DNA of 64,000 nucleotides from Silene conica (Eukaryota > Streptophyta > Magnoliopsida > Caryophyllales > Caryophyllaceae). Under the pieces are notes generated by a model. That model was not told where the DNA came from. It saw nothing but the letters and a program-made list of their open reading frames with translations, and searched no databases. This document shows, one piece after another, positions 44,241 to 54,764 of this stretch (positions within the stretch are counted from its first letter, which is position 1; every line of letters starts with the position of its first letter). Location: contig CM055312.2 in the NCBI GenBank assembly GCA_029255685.2, positions 4,798,649-4,862,648 on the forward strand, written 5' to 3'. The translations under genes were made by a program, and so were the position numbers.

Positions 44241-46215
44241 TGTAACACCCCCATTTATTTAGAGACCTGAACTAGGACTCCCCAAATAACCAAGGGTGTT
44301 ACCATCTCGGAAAACCGAGGTAGTAGATAACAAAGGAAAGAAACACAATACTTTATTAAGTAGTTTAAAGGTCAAAACAAAAGTATCTCAAGTCTGTTAC
44401 AACTGTCTTACAAAAACAAATAAGAAAAGTCTAGACAAAGTGAAGAGACTAAATAGAGTGATCTAGCACTAATCAGGTCTGGTCCTTAGCCTCTCCTCCC
44501 TCCCAGCTTCCATGAGACTAAAACCTGTCACTCTGCTCCCTAATAAATTGGATCATCACAGGCACATACAAAACACTCAGGGTCAACATCGTGTTGAGTA
44601 GGTAGTATAGTTAAGACACGAAATAGACATATTACAACTTCCTTCCATCTCCACATCATTCAGTCATCCACTTCACGTTCATCACACCACTCCTTCCATG
44701 GCCATATCACAAGTCCCGTTCTCCACAACAATTAATAATAATCAAATATTTCACAACAACATTCAATATCAATTATAACAATCTTGTAATAAGCATCACA
44801 CACTTCATGTCATAACACAAACCACAGATATATCCCCTACCTCAAACCGTCGAATGAAATTGTCACTTGCGCAGCTGCTAAAAGTGTTCCACACGGAAAA
44901 CGTTACCTAAACATATAATACGTATAATTAATAAGGCTTCCTAGATCCCGTAATATAAGTACGTATACTATTTATAGTAACTTCCTAAAATAGACATTTC
45001 CCAAAATAGTAACTCCCAAAATTAGTAGCTTTCTAAATATAGTAACTTTCTTAAAATAGTTCAAAGTATAAATTAACAATTACAATAACAATAATCCAAT
45101 AATAAATAATAATAATAATTATTATAATAATAGTAAATATAATAACATTCCCAATATACGTAATACATCTCACAAACATAATACTAACACTCGACTTGAC
45201 CCACGCACGACCCACCTATGTTCATGACAAACAGCCACACTACACCACCACCCTCACCGGCAACCACCACAGGCAACCCCCACAACACCCTTTTTCACCA
45301 CCGACAACCGCCAACCTATCGACTCTCGCCGGCGAGTTGAACCAGGGCCGTTACAAGGCCTGGTTCACAACCTACCGTTCATAATCCTCTCAACAACCTC
45401 CTACAAAACACCCCTGAAACCGCCACTGATGCCTGACACTGACCAGACTCACCACAAACACCACCACTGACATTAGACACCTACAATCACCATGATACCA
45501 CCGTGTAGACCTCCCCCTAGTCAATAGTGATACCACCCCAACAACCCACGACAAACCCAGTAACAAACAGACCTGGGTATTATGACAACAACGCTCCTGA
45601 CACCAGTATTAACCACCCTCCACGACGGTCCTAGACGACCAACGACACCCCCCTTTATGGTCTATATACGTTTATTACATGACCTAGTACAGTAATATGC
45701 AAAAACAACAAAGATTAAGACGTGTTATACCCATCTAATTATGCGATGAAAACAATAGTATAAACATGAATTAACAGTGTCGTGGTGAACATACCAGAGT
45801 TACGGCCAAAACGAACCACCCTAGGTTAGTCTACAACCACCGTGAGCGACTCCTTCTTCTTCTCTGATGTGACGGTTTGGTTTGTGTGTAATTAGATTTG
45901 AATTTGGGTGAGGGTTAGGGTAAGAACAATAAGCCTATATATGGCGGCATGACTCGGTATTCTAACATTTGGGTTGTCTGTTCTTCACGCAAAACGAGGC
46001 CCAAAAAGTGATACCACAGGTCACGGGTTCGAGCCTCACTAGCAATATAACACTATTATCATGCTTTGATGGCCTAGGTCCCCATTTCGAATCTCACCAA
46101 GGCCTAATATTCATACAATTATTCGAATATACACTAGCTTACTTATCGAAAAACTACGATTAATTATCGTCGACACGTTAAAATAATAATAATAATAATA
46201 ATACGGGTTATTACA
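44241..46215 (-). repeat. 3' LTR of old chromovirus (1,975 bp)
   Basis: On the plus strand it begins TGTAACACCCCC and ends GGTTATTACA. An (AAT)n stretch lies near 46185-46202. CAGGTCACGGGTTCGAGCCT near 46017 resembles a tRNA T-arm but no tRNA can be built. Short frames in it are not coding. Confidence 0.85.
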
Positions 46216-46231
46216 GTCTTCCCCCCTTGAA
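46216..46231 (-). other. Polypurine tract of old chromovirus
   Basis: On the minus strand CAAGGGGGGAAGAC precedes the LTR start TGTAATAACCC, after CTTCGGGACGAAGTTC. Confidence 0.75.
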
Positions 46232-46385
46232 ATGAACTTCGTCCCGAAGTTCACCCACTCAAAGACATCTCCCTGAATCAATATCGTCAAATATCCACAC
46301 TGACAACATGACTTATTCTGGTTAAATCATGGAATATTACATTCTACCCTACTAAAAAAAAAGAGTTACGTCCTCGTAACTTACC

Positions 46386-49300
46386 TCAAACAAACATTTG
46401 CGGGTAACGCTCTCTCATGGACGCCTCAGCCTCCCAAGTAGCTTCCTCCATGTTGTGATTGGTCCACAAGACCTTCACTAACGCTGTCTCTCCATTCCGA
46501 GTCTTCCGAATCTTTCTATCCAGAATCTCTTTCTGAGTCTCAACATAGGCAAGTTGCTCATCTACCTCAATTATCTCATGGGTCAACACGTGCGACGGAT
46601 CACTCACATACTTCCTTAATTGAGAAACATGGAACACATTGTGGACTCTGGATAGGGCGGGAGGTAAAGCTAATCGATATGCCACCTCTCCAACTCTATC
46701 CAAAATCTCAAATGGTCCAATAAACTTCTGACTCAGTTTTCCACGCTTGCCGAACCTCATCACACCCTTGAGATCTGCATAACTCTTCTGTCTATCCTGG
46801 GCAGCCCTCATTTTCTGTCTGATTATTTAGACTTGCTCAACCATCTCTTGAATCATCTCCGGACCTAGAACCATATCATCAGCTCGATCATCCCATCACA
46901 CAGGACTCCGGCACTTCCTCCCATACAAAGCCTTAAAAGGAGCCATACCAATGCTAGCATGGTAGCTATTATTATACAAGAACTCTATCAATCCCAATCG
47001 CTCTTCCCATGATCCCCCAAATTCCAGCACACAAGCTCTCAGCATATCCTCCAAAGTCTGAATGGTTCTCTCCGTCTGACCATCTGTAACTGGATGAAAA
47101 GTCGTACTCATCTTTAACTGCGTGCCCAATGCGGACTGTAGCTCTTGCCAAAATCTAGAGATAAATCTCGAGTCACGATCGGAAACAATGTCCTTGGGAA
47201 CACCATGCAACTTGACCACATTCTGCACATATGACTTTGCCAACTCAGCCTTACTCCAGGTATCTTTCAATTCATTGGAATAAAGTGAGCGGACTTGGTC
47301 AACCTATCAACAATTACCCAGATCATGTTGTTGGCCTTCTGAGTTCGAGGCAACCCCACGATGAAATCCATAGAAATATTCTCCCACTTCCACTCAGGTA
47401 CATCCAATGGTTGAATCTTTCCTTGAGGTCTCTTATGCTCACTCTTTACCCTTTGACACGTCAAGCACCGTGACACAAACTCGGCAACCTCCTTCTTCAT
47501 ATTGGGCCACCAGAACGTCTTTTTGAGGTCTTTGTATAACTTATCACCCCCTAGGTGAACGGAGTATGGCGTAGCATGAGCTTCAGTTAGGATCTTCTTT
47601 TTCAACTCATCATTATCTGGAACACTCCATCTCCCACTGAATCTCAAGCTACCGTCAGAATGGACACTGAATTTGGACTCGGTCTCATTACCAGTTCCCT
47701 CGATCACTCCTTGCCACTTATGGATCCTCAAATCTTCTTTTTGTAATTCTCTGATTTCTCCATACAACTCTGGCTCTACTGTCAGATCACTAAGAGCATC
47801 CCCTTTTCCGAATCATGTAAATTCCCATTTCTCCCAACTCACTATGCAGTCTCACCCTTGATCTGGCACTACTCAATGCATGAACGAATTTCCTACTCAA
47901 GGCATCGGCCACCACATTAGCCTTGCCTTCATGGTAGATAATTTGCATATCGTAGTCACCAATCAACTCTATCCACCTCGTTTGCCTCATATTCAACTCT
48001 CGTTGGGTAGAGATGTACTTCAAGCTTTTGTGGTCAGAAAACACCTTAAACGTGGCTCCATAAAGGTAATGGCGCCACAGTTTTAGTGCAAAGACCACGA
48101 CCCCCAACTCCAAATCATGGGTAAGATAATTCTCCTCATAGGTCTTCAATTGACGGGAAACATACGCTATTACTCTCTCATTCTGCATTAACACACACCC
48201 AGACCATGCTTAGAAGCGTTAGTATAAACTTCGGAATTATCACTCCCATCAGGTAAGGCAAGGATAGGAGCTGTTGTCAGGCGTTCCTTAAGAGTTAAGA
48301 ATGCCTTCTCACAACCCTCATCCCAAACGAAACAGTTCTCCTTTCTCATCAACGATGTCAACGACTTAGCTATCTTTGAGAAATCTTTGACAAACCTCTT
48401 GTAATACCCATCCAATCCCAAGAAACTTCGGATCTCACCCACATTCTTCGGGCTTTGCCATCTGGTCACAGCTTCGATCTTACTAGGGTCTATAGACACC
48501 CCTTCCTTGGAAATCACATGACCTAGGAAAACAACTTTCTTTAACCAGAACTCGCACTTACCCAACTTGGCGTTCAACTCATTCTCCTCTAAAGTCTTCA
48601 GTACTGCTCTCAAGTGTTCTTCGTGCTCTTCCTCACTCTTGGAATACACTAGGATATCGTCGATAAACACAACCACGAACTTATCCAGGTACGGACTAAA
48701 TACCCGGTTCATCAAATAATCCATAAAAACTGTTGGCGCATTAGTCAACCCGAACGACAAAACCACGAATTCGTAGTGGCCATACCTTGTTCTAAAAGTG
48801 GTCTTGGGAATGTCCTCATCTTTAATCCTCAGTTGGTGATAACCCGATCTCAGATCAATTTTTGAGGAAACTCCGGCTCCACTTAACTAGTCGAACAGAT
48901 CATCAATTCTAGGCAAAGGGTAACGGTTCTTAACGGCCACGTTATTCAACTCTCGGTAGTCAACACAAAGTCTCAGACTCCCATCTTTCTTTTTCACAAA
49001 CAGTACGGACGCTCCCCAGGGTGACGCACTAGGTCGGATGAATCCCTTTTCAGCCAATTCATCCAATTGCTTCTTCAATTCATCCATCTCCCTTGGTCAC
49101 ATAAGATAAGGTGATTTTGATATTGGTCCTGCTCCTGGCTTTAGATTGATAGAAAATTCGACCTCTCTCCTAGGTGGCAACCCTGACACATCATCCCGGA
49201 ACACTCTCTTAAACTCTCTCACCACAGGTATCTCGCTAGCATTTGGAGTCTCCGCCTCACAATGCACATTTGACACAAGATCAAACTATCCCCCTTTCTC

Positions 49301-49479
49301 AGGTTAGACTTAAGGGTATTAACAGATATAAATTTGACCTTAGGTTTAACCATGAATCCCCTATAAGTCACCCTCACTCCCTTAGGTCCCTTCAGAGAAA
49401 TATTCTTTTGATAACAGTCTATAAAAGCTCGATATTTCCCCAACCAATCCATCCCTAGAATTACCTCAAAGTCCCCCAA
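46386..49479 (-). pseudogene. pol: Ty3/gypsy Pol, decayed
   Basis: From right to left: end of protease (ILGMDWLGKY, 49219-49479); reverse transcriptase ([16 protein letters not shown], 48887-49087, and [11 protein letters not shown], 48188-48766); RNase H (47790-48194); integrase zinc region (HATPYSVHLGGDKLYKDL to CLTCQRVK) and SMDFIVGLP (47267-47767); integrase SDRDSRF and [13 protein letters not shown] (46896-47270); and a chromodomain-like end with LVKVLW and EEATWE (46386-46811). Frame changes separate 49479/49087, 48766/48194, 48194/47767 and 47767/47270, and in-frame stops occur near 48885 and between 46896 and 46811. It cannot make an active polyprotein. Catalytic motifs remain readable. 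Confidence 0.9.
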
Positions 49480-49601
49480 TGGAAATTCGATGAGATCGCA
49501 ATGGAAAACTACCTCCCCAGGCCAATCTTGATGGACACACTTCTATAAACTCTATTACATGACACAGACTCCCCGGAAGGTATTGTTACATAATCCTCAA
49601 T

Positions 49602-50935
49602 CTAATCATAGAGTTCAAGCTTTAACACCCTAGCATGCTCTCTAGACACAAAAGAATGGGTAGCTCCGGAATCCAAAAGTACAAACGTAGGTTTAAGGTT
49701 CACGAGAAAAGTACCAGTCACGACATTGGCATCATCTTTGGCAGCCTGTTTCTCCATGGCAAAGAGTTTGCCACTGGTCTTCACCCCACTCTGGCTAGTA
49801 GTGGCTGCTCCTGACTGTTGGTTCCCTTCGGCTCCGGTCTTCTGGTTACTGCCACTCCCGTTGTACTGGTTATGGTGGGAACGGTTTTGATAGTTGTTAT
49901 AACTCTTCTGGTAGTTGTTGCTAGCACCAGACCTCGCACTCCCCCCATAACCCGACATAGGAGTACGATATCCTCCACTCCCCGAAGTATTCATGCGGGA
50001 CCCACTGTACCCCGAAGTTGGAGTACGGTAACCCCCAGATTGGTATCCTCCTGAAGATCGACACACTGCTTGCTTGTGTCCCGTCTTCCCACAACCATAG
50101 CATACTATCCCCATAGAACTGGCTCCCGAACCCCCACTCTTGTAGTTACCTCCACCCTGGTTCCTTGCACTTGCTGAGGCACTGTTGGTAAAATACCCAC
50201 TGTACCTATTAGAATTCTGCTTTTTCGACCCCGAATTTTCACTCAAGGTCTCAGTCTTCCTCTTTTCACTCCTTGTCTTCTTATCCTCCTTTATCATGTC
50301 AGCGAGTCTCTCTGCTGCCCCAACCCGCAAATAGATATCACGGATAGTAGTGGGTGGTGCTGCAATGAGTCTCTTCTTGACAGGTATGGTTAACCCTCTC
50401 TCACACTTCATGGCAAACATTGCCTCATCCATCCCCATTTCCCCCACATGGCTCAATAACTAAAGAAACTTCCTGTTGTAAACCTCCACGGTCATCTCAT
50501 CCGTCATTCGAAAAAGTTCAAATTCCTCCCTCAACTTGCTCTTTTGAAACTCAGGTAGAAACACTTCAAACAGGATCCTCTTAAATGAAACCAATTCCAC
50601 GTGATTGATTCCATCCTCTATAGCTGCTTCTCGGATTTCCCCCTTGCTCCAGTCCACCAATCACTGGCCATTCCCCTCAAGTAGTATGCAGCTTGGTCTA
50701 CTTTCAGCTCTTCCGGACAGTCTATCAGCTCGAACAATTTGCTGAACTCTCGACACCATTCCCCGAGTAGATGAGGTTCTCCCTCCCCAGTGAATTGGGT
50801 AGGGTTATGCCTCGCGATGTTGGTGCTCATCTTGGCAGAATCCAAACGTTTGGCCCGTAGAGCCTCATTCTCAGCTAATATTCGATCTAGTTCTTCTTGA
50901 GTGATGTTAGCCGCGTTATTCCTTCTCGGAGGCAT
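49602..50935 (-). pseudogene. gag: Ty3/gypsy Gag with protease start, decayed
   Basis: ATG at 50935 opens MPPRRNNAANITQEELDR. The capsid-like domain continues to about 50460 with AAYYLRGMASDWW and FELFRMTDEMTVEVYNRKF. A frameshift lies at about 50620-50660 and an in-frame stop near 50460. The next piece (49602-50456) has a serine/glycine/asparagine-rich region, one CCHC knuckle CYGCGKTGHKQAVC and the protease active site LLDSGATHSF. A further frame change precedes the remaining protease at 49479. Confidence 0.88.
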
Positions 50936-50939
50936 TCTA

Positions 50940-51501
50940 TAATATACAAGGAAGAAAGATGAGTCCCGGTTTAAGTAAGGGTACTCACTTAGATTTACAT
51001 CTCTATAATCGTAGTAGAATCATTCACATGCTTTTCGGTATTAACAACTCCTCTTAGTATATTATCCATCATAATGGCTTAGGGATCACATAACCACATA
51101 TCACTAGACAGAATAAAATTTCAATATAATGCTACTCATTTCATGCAGTCACAAGGAATCACTTCCTCATCTCATACTTTAATTCCAAGCATATAACCTT
51201 TTCATTCATACACCTTTAATCTCCATATTCAAATGATTAACATGCCAAAGAGCTTATATCATTTTCCTTATCTTACTTATCCCTTCTCATCTTCCTATTA
51301 TACCATTTCTCTCGTATACACTCAAGGTACCCGGGTATAACTGAGAGGGCGTATGGTTCAGTGTGAGGGGGCCCCAGACTCATCCTTTACCTTTAGTGTG
51401 CTCCTAACAGTCCTATCCCGGGGTTCATTTTATTTAGATTCTTCCTACATTCATTGGGTTCATTAGGTTAGGCCTGGGGATCGTTCGATCGGATACCACT
51501 T
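50940..51501 (-). other. 5' untranslated leader and primer site of old chromovirus
   Basis: Non-coding. At 51485-51499, next to the right LTR, the minus strand reads GTGGTATCCGATCG, a degraded tRNA-Met-like primer site. Confidence 0.6.
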
Positions 51502-52302
51502 TGTAACACTCCCATTTATTTAGACACCTGGACTAGGACTCCCCAAATAACCAAGAGTGTTACCATCTCGGAAAACCGAGGTAGTAGATAACAAAGGAAA
51601 GAAACACATTACTTTATTAAGTAGTTTAAACGTCAAAACAAAAGTATCTAAAGTCTGTTACAACTGTCTTACAAAAACAAATAAGAAAAATCTAGACAAA
51701 GTGAAAAGACTAAATAGAGTAATCTAGCACTAGTCAGGTCTGGTCCTTAGCCTCTCCTCCCTTCCAGCTTCCATGAGATTAAAACCTGTCATTCTGCTCC
51801 CCAATAAATTGGATCATCACAGGCACATACAAAACACACAGGGTCAACACGAGGTTGAGTAGGTAATATAGTTAAGACACGAAATAGACATATTACAACT
51901 TCCTTCCATCCCCACATCATTCAGTCATCCACTTCACCTCCATCACACCACTCCTTTCATGGCCATATCACAAGTCTCGTATCATAAGTCATGTTCTCCA
52001 CAACAATTAATACTAATCAAATATTCCACAACGACATTCAATATCAATTATAACAATCTTGTAATAAGCATCACACACACACACTTCATGTCATAACACA
52101 AACCACATACATATCCCCTACCTCAAACCGTCGGATGAAATTGTCACTTGCGCAACTGCTAAAAGTGTTCCACACGGAAAACGTTACCTAAACATATAAT
52201 ACGTATAATTAATAAGGCTTCCTAGATCCCGTAATATAAGTACGTATACTATTTATAGTAACTTCCTAAAATAGACATTTCCCAAAATAGTAACTCCCAA
52301 AA
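51502..52302 (-). repeat. 5' LTR of old chromovirus, left piece
   Basis: It begins TGTAACACTCCC and follows the left LTR (44241 onward) with scattered differences up to CTCCCAAAA, where the nested element was inserted. It continues at 57624. Confidence 0.88.
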
Positions 52303-52799
52303 TGTAACAGCCCGTATTTGAGGATGAAAGACCCCCCGGCCGGGCAACCGGAAGGGAGACCGGCTCTCGCCTCAAATTAGTTCCCGAAGTCGGCTAAGCG
52401 TTACATGGATGTTTAATGATGAGATTTATATAAGAAATGATTGTCATTCGAATTTGAGTTGTTGTACATCTTAGAGATGACATTTGTGATTTGTGTAAAC
52501 CTTCTGTGCGCTGCTATAGTACTCGAGTTCTCACTTGACTCCATTGTGTAGCTGGTTGGCCGTAGTGGCTTGGTCCTCACGGTCAGGTCTTAGATTGTCT
52601 GCCCGCCTTCGGGCGTATCTCGTTCCTAGCTAGTTCGGGTCTTGGGGGTGCCTCGTGCACTTGTCGAATCGGGGATCGTGATTCGTTCCGCTCCGAGAGT
52701 CTGGCCAGGTTTAGACTAGGACAGTCTTTTGATGTCGTCCTACCAGGGGGTTGTATAGTCTGAGATTGGGAATGTCGTGGTATATAGACGAGTCGATTG

Positions 52800-53090
52800 T
52801 CGGCCTGCTCATAGTAGTCTAGTAGAGTCACTTGGCTGACCAATCTAGTTAGAGTCGAGTCACTTGGATGACCTATCTCTTGTTTGTAGAGTCACTTGGA
52901 TGACCCATTTGTTGTAGGAGTCGAGTCACTTGGATGACCTATCTCTTGTTTGTAGAGTCACTTGGATGACCCATTTGTTGTAGGAGTCGAGTCACTTGGA
53001 TGACCTATCTCTTGTTTGTAGAGTCATTTGGTTGACCTATTTGTTGTAGGAGTCGAGTCACTTGGATGACCTATCTCTTGTTGATATATT
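52800..53090 (+). repeat. 66-bp tandem repeat with GTCA/TGAC mini-hairpins (left LTR)
   Basis: Units GAGTCGAGTCACTTGGATGACC and GAGTCACTTGGATGACCCATT alternate at 32- and 34-bp steps, about four times. Each GTCA-CTTGGA-TGAC can fold into a short hairpin; variants change only the loop (CTTGGC, TTTGGT). It lies where the autonomous LTR has its 11-hairpin array. The copy in the right LTR is at 56663-56953. Confidence 0.75.
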
Positions 53091-53154
53091 TGGATGTTGA
53101 GCATGCCTTAGTTTGTTTATAAGATTGTATGATACTTGGTTATCTTAGTATTGT

Positions 53155-53174
53155 TCGTCCAAGGCATTGGACGA
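53155..53174 (+). other. TCGTCCAA hairpin (covariant partner of 3355)
   Basis: TCGTCCAA-GGCA-TTGGACGA; equivalent of TCATCCAA-GGCA-TTGGATGA in the autonomous element. The right LTR copy is at 57018-57037. The GNRA hairpin CCGG-GCAA-CCGG follows at 53221-53232. Confidence 0.75.
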
Positions 53175-53760
53175 CTCTTAGTCCGGTTTCGTAAACGGTT
53201 TGGATTGAAAGACCCCCCGGCCGGGCAACCGGAAGGGAAACCGGCTCTCCTTCCAAATAGTTTCCGAAGTTGGTTGAGAGCCCTTGCATAGTATTGCATG
53301 ATGTTATGAAAGATGAGATATCGAGATTTGTATGCTTCACATGTTTTATATATGCTGGAGTATATTGTATGCTTACGTGTTATGTGTCACTGACAATAGG
53401 TGGCTAGGAGTACTCTAGTCACTCCCCACTGACTGTGGCGCACATGTTGTATGTGTGTAGGTACATGAGGCTGTTTGCAGGGGGTTACGTTGAGGCTAGC
53501 GAGCGATGATCCTTCATCGTTGACTTTTACCTTATCGTGTAGCTAGACCTTAGACTTACGTTTCAGTATTTTGTGCCTGTAGGGATACGCTATCCCGGGC
53601 TGCTTTGTATCGTACTTAATACTTATTTATGTTTATCTTTCGCATGTTTAGATTTCTAAAACACCTCGCATGTTTTATTTATCTCTTCAAAAGTTTTAAT
53701 TCCGCTGCATTTTTGGTACTTTGTATGTTTTACTTTTCCGCTTTCGCGAGGGGTTTTACA

Positions 53761-54764
53761 GTTGGTATCAGAGCATTATTGCTCCCGACGCACTCATGTA
53801 ATCCCCAAACTTAACTTGACCAATAACTTGAATAATGAATGAGAGATTTGGGTAGACTTAAGGACAAGTGGTAGTCTGTAATGTGATTGCTTTTACTAGG
53901 TCTAACGTGTTTGTTGATTGTCATTTATCTTACTTTTACATCTTCAAATCGACGAACCGTGAGCTCATCCATTTGACGATCAAGACCGGTGTTTTCTACC
54001 GAAGATGGACGATTCGTGCTACCGTTGGAGAATGCTTCTGAGCCTGGATACTCCTCTTTCTTTGTGCATCGTCTTCTTTGATCCGGATGCACATCCCTTC
54101 TTATTGAATAATTGTCTATCTTACTTGAAAACTATCTTCATCCCTTTCGACTTAACCTTGTTACTTCTTCTCGAGGTACCTTGTAAGTAAGCTTTCCCCC
54201 TTGATTGAGTTTTGAGGGATTCTCACCCTTCTTGACTCGATCTCCGTTGTCTCCGCCTCCTTGATCTTAAGTTGTTCTCTTCGTGCTTTATGTAACCGTT
54301 TTGAATGGTTTTCCTTTTTGAGGATTTTAAACTTTCGTTACTTTTGCAACTTTGCTCTTTTGACAAATTTGAAATAAAAGTTTATTTTGGGAGGTTTAGT
54401 TTGAAGAAAGTTGAAAGTTTTACAACTTTGATGGATTTCAGCGTTGGTTTGCCATCTGAACTCGTTATTGGAGACGTCTGATAACCTGTACTATGCTCAT
54501 CAACACCGGATCAATCTAAATTTTGGGATTTTAATGGATTTTCACCTTGGTTTTGCCTTCGGAATAGAGCGTCAGGTTCTTGAATGCGCAACGAGAACCC
54601 CAACGTTCCTTGATGGAGGCTGGATTATGGTTTGAACTTCTGAAATTTTGAAAAGAGACCTAAGTTTTGTATGTCAAAGAGTCTGTGAAAGTTTTAGTTG
54701 TTAATGTTGTCCTTGTAACTGCTTTCAAGTTTCGAGGACGAAACTTTTTAAAAGATGGGGTGAT
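53761..54764 (+). other. Internal part of non-autonomous element (no gag-pol)
   Basis: Primer site TGGTATCAGAGC at 53763-53774; polypurine tract AAAGATGGGGTGAT at 54751-54764. In between, short frames such as 54005-54190 and 54444-54635 have no domain resemblance and no conserved counterpart in the autonomous copy. I regard this part as non-coding, with possible packaging signals near the primer site. Confidence 0.75.

Larger units (their letters stand above)
52303..53760 (+). repeat. 5' LTR of non-autonomous element, internally deleted (1,458 bp)
   Basis: Its first 17 bp (to GTATTT) match 54765-54781 and then it continues directly with the equivalent of 56183 onward. About 1,401 bp are missing, with ATTT shared at both breakpoints. 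The loss removes the TATA box, leader intron signals and the GC-rich hairpin module. The remaining 1.44 kb matches the right LTR without any indel (constant offset 3,863). Confidence 0.92.

Noticed and set aside
46005-46045. tRNA gene suggested by CACGGGTTCGAGCCTC in the old LTR (also near 58645)
   Set aside because: Only a T-arm-like segment. No acceptor, D or anticodon arms can be assembled.
54005-54635. Short frames inside the non-autonomous element as accessory genes
   Set aside because: About 60 codons each, no domains and no counterpart in the autonomous element.
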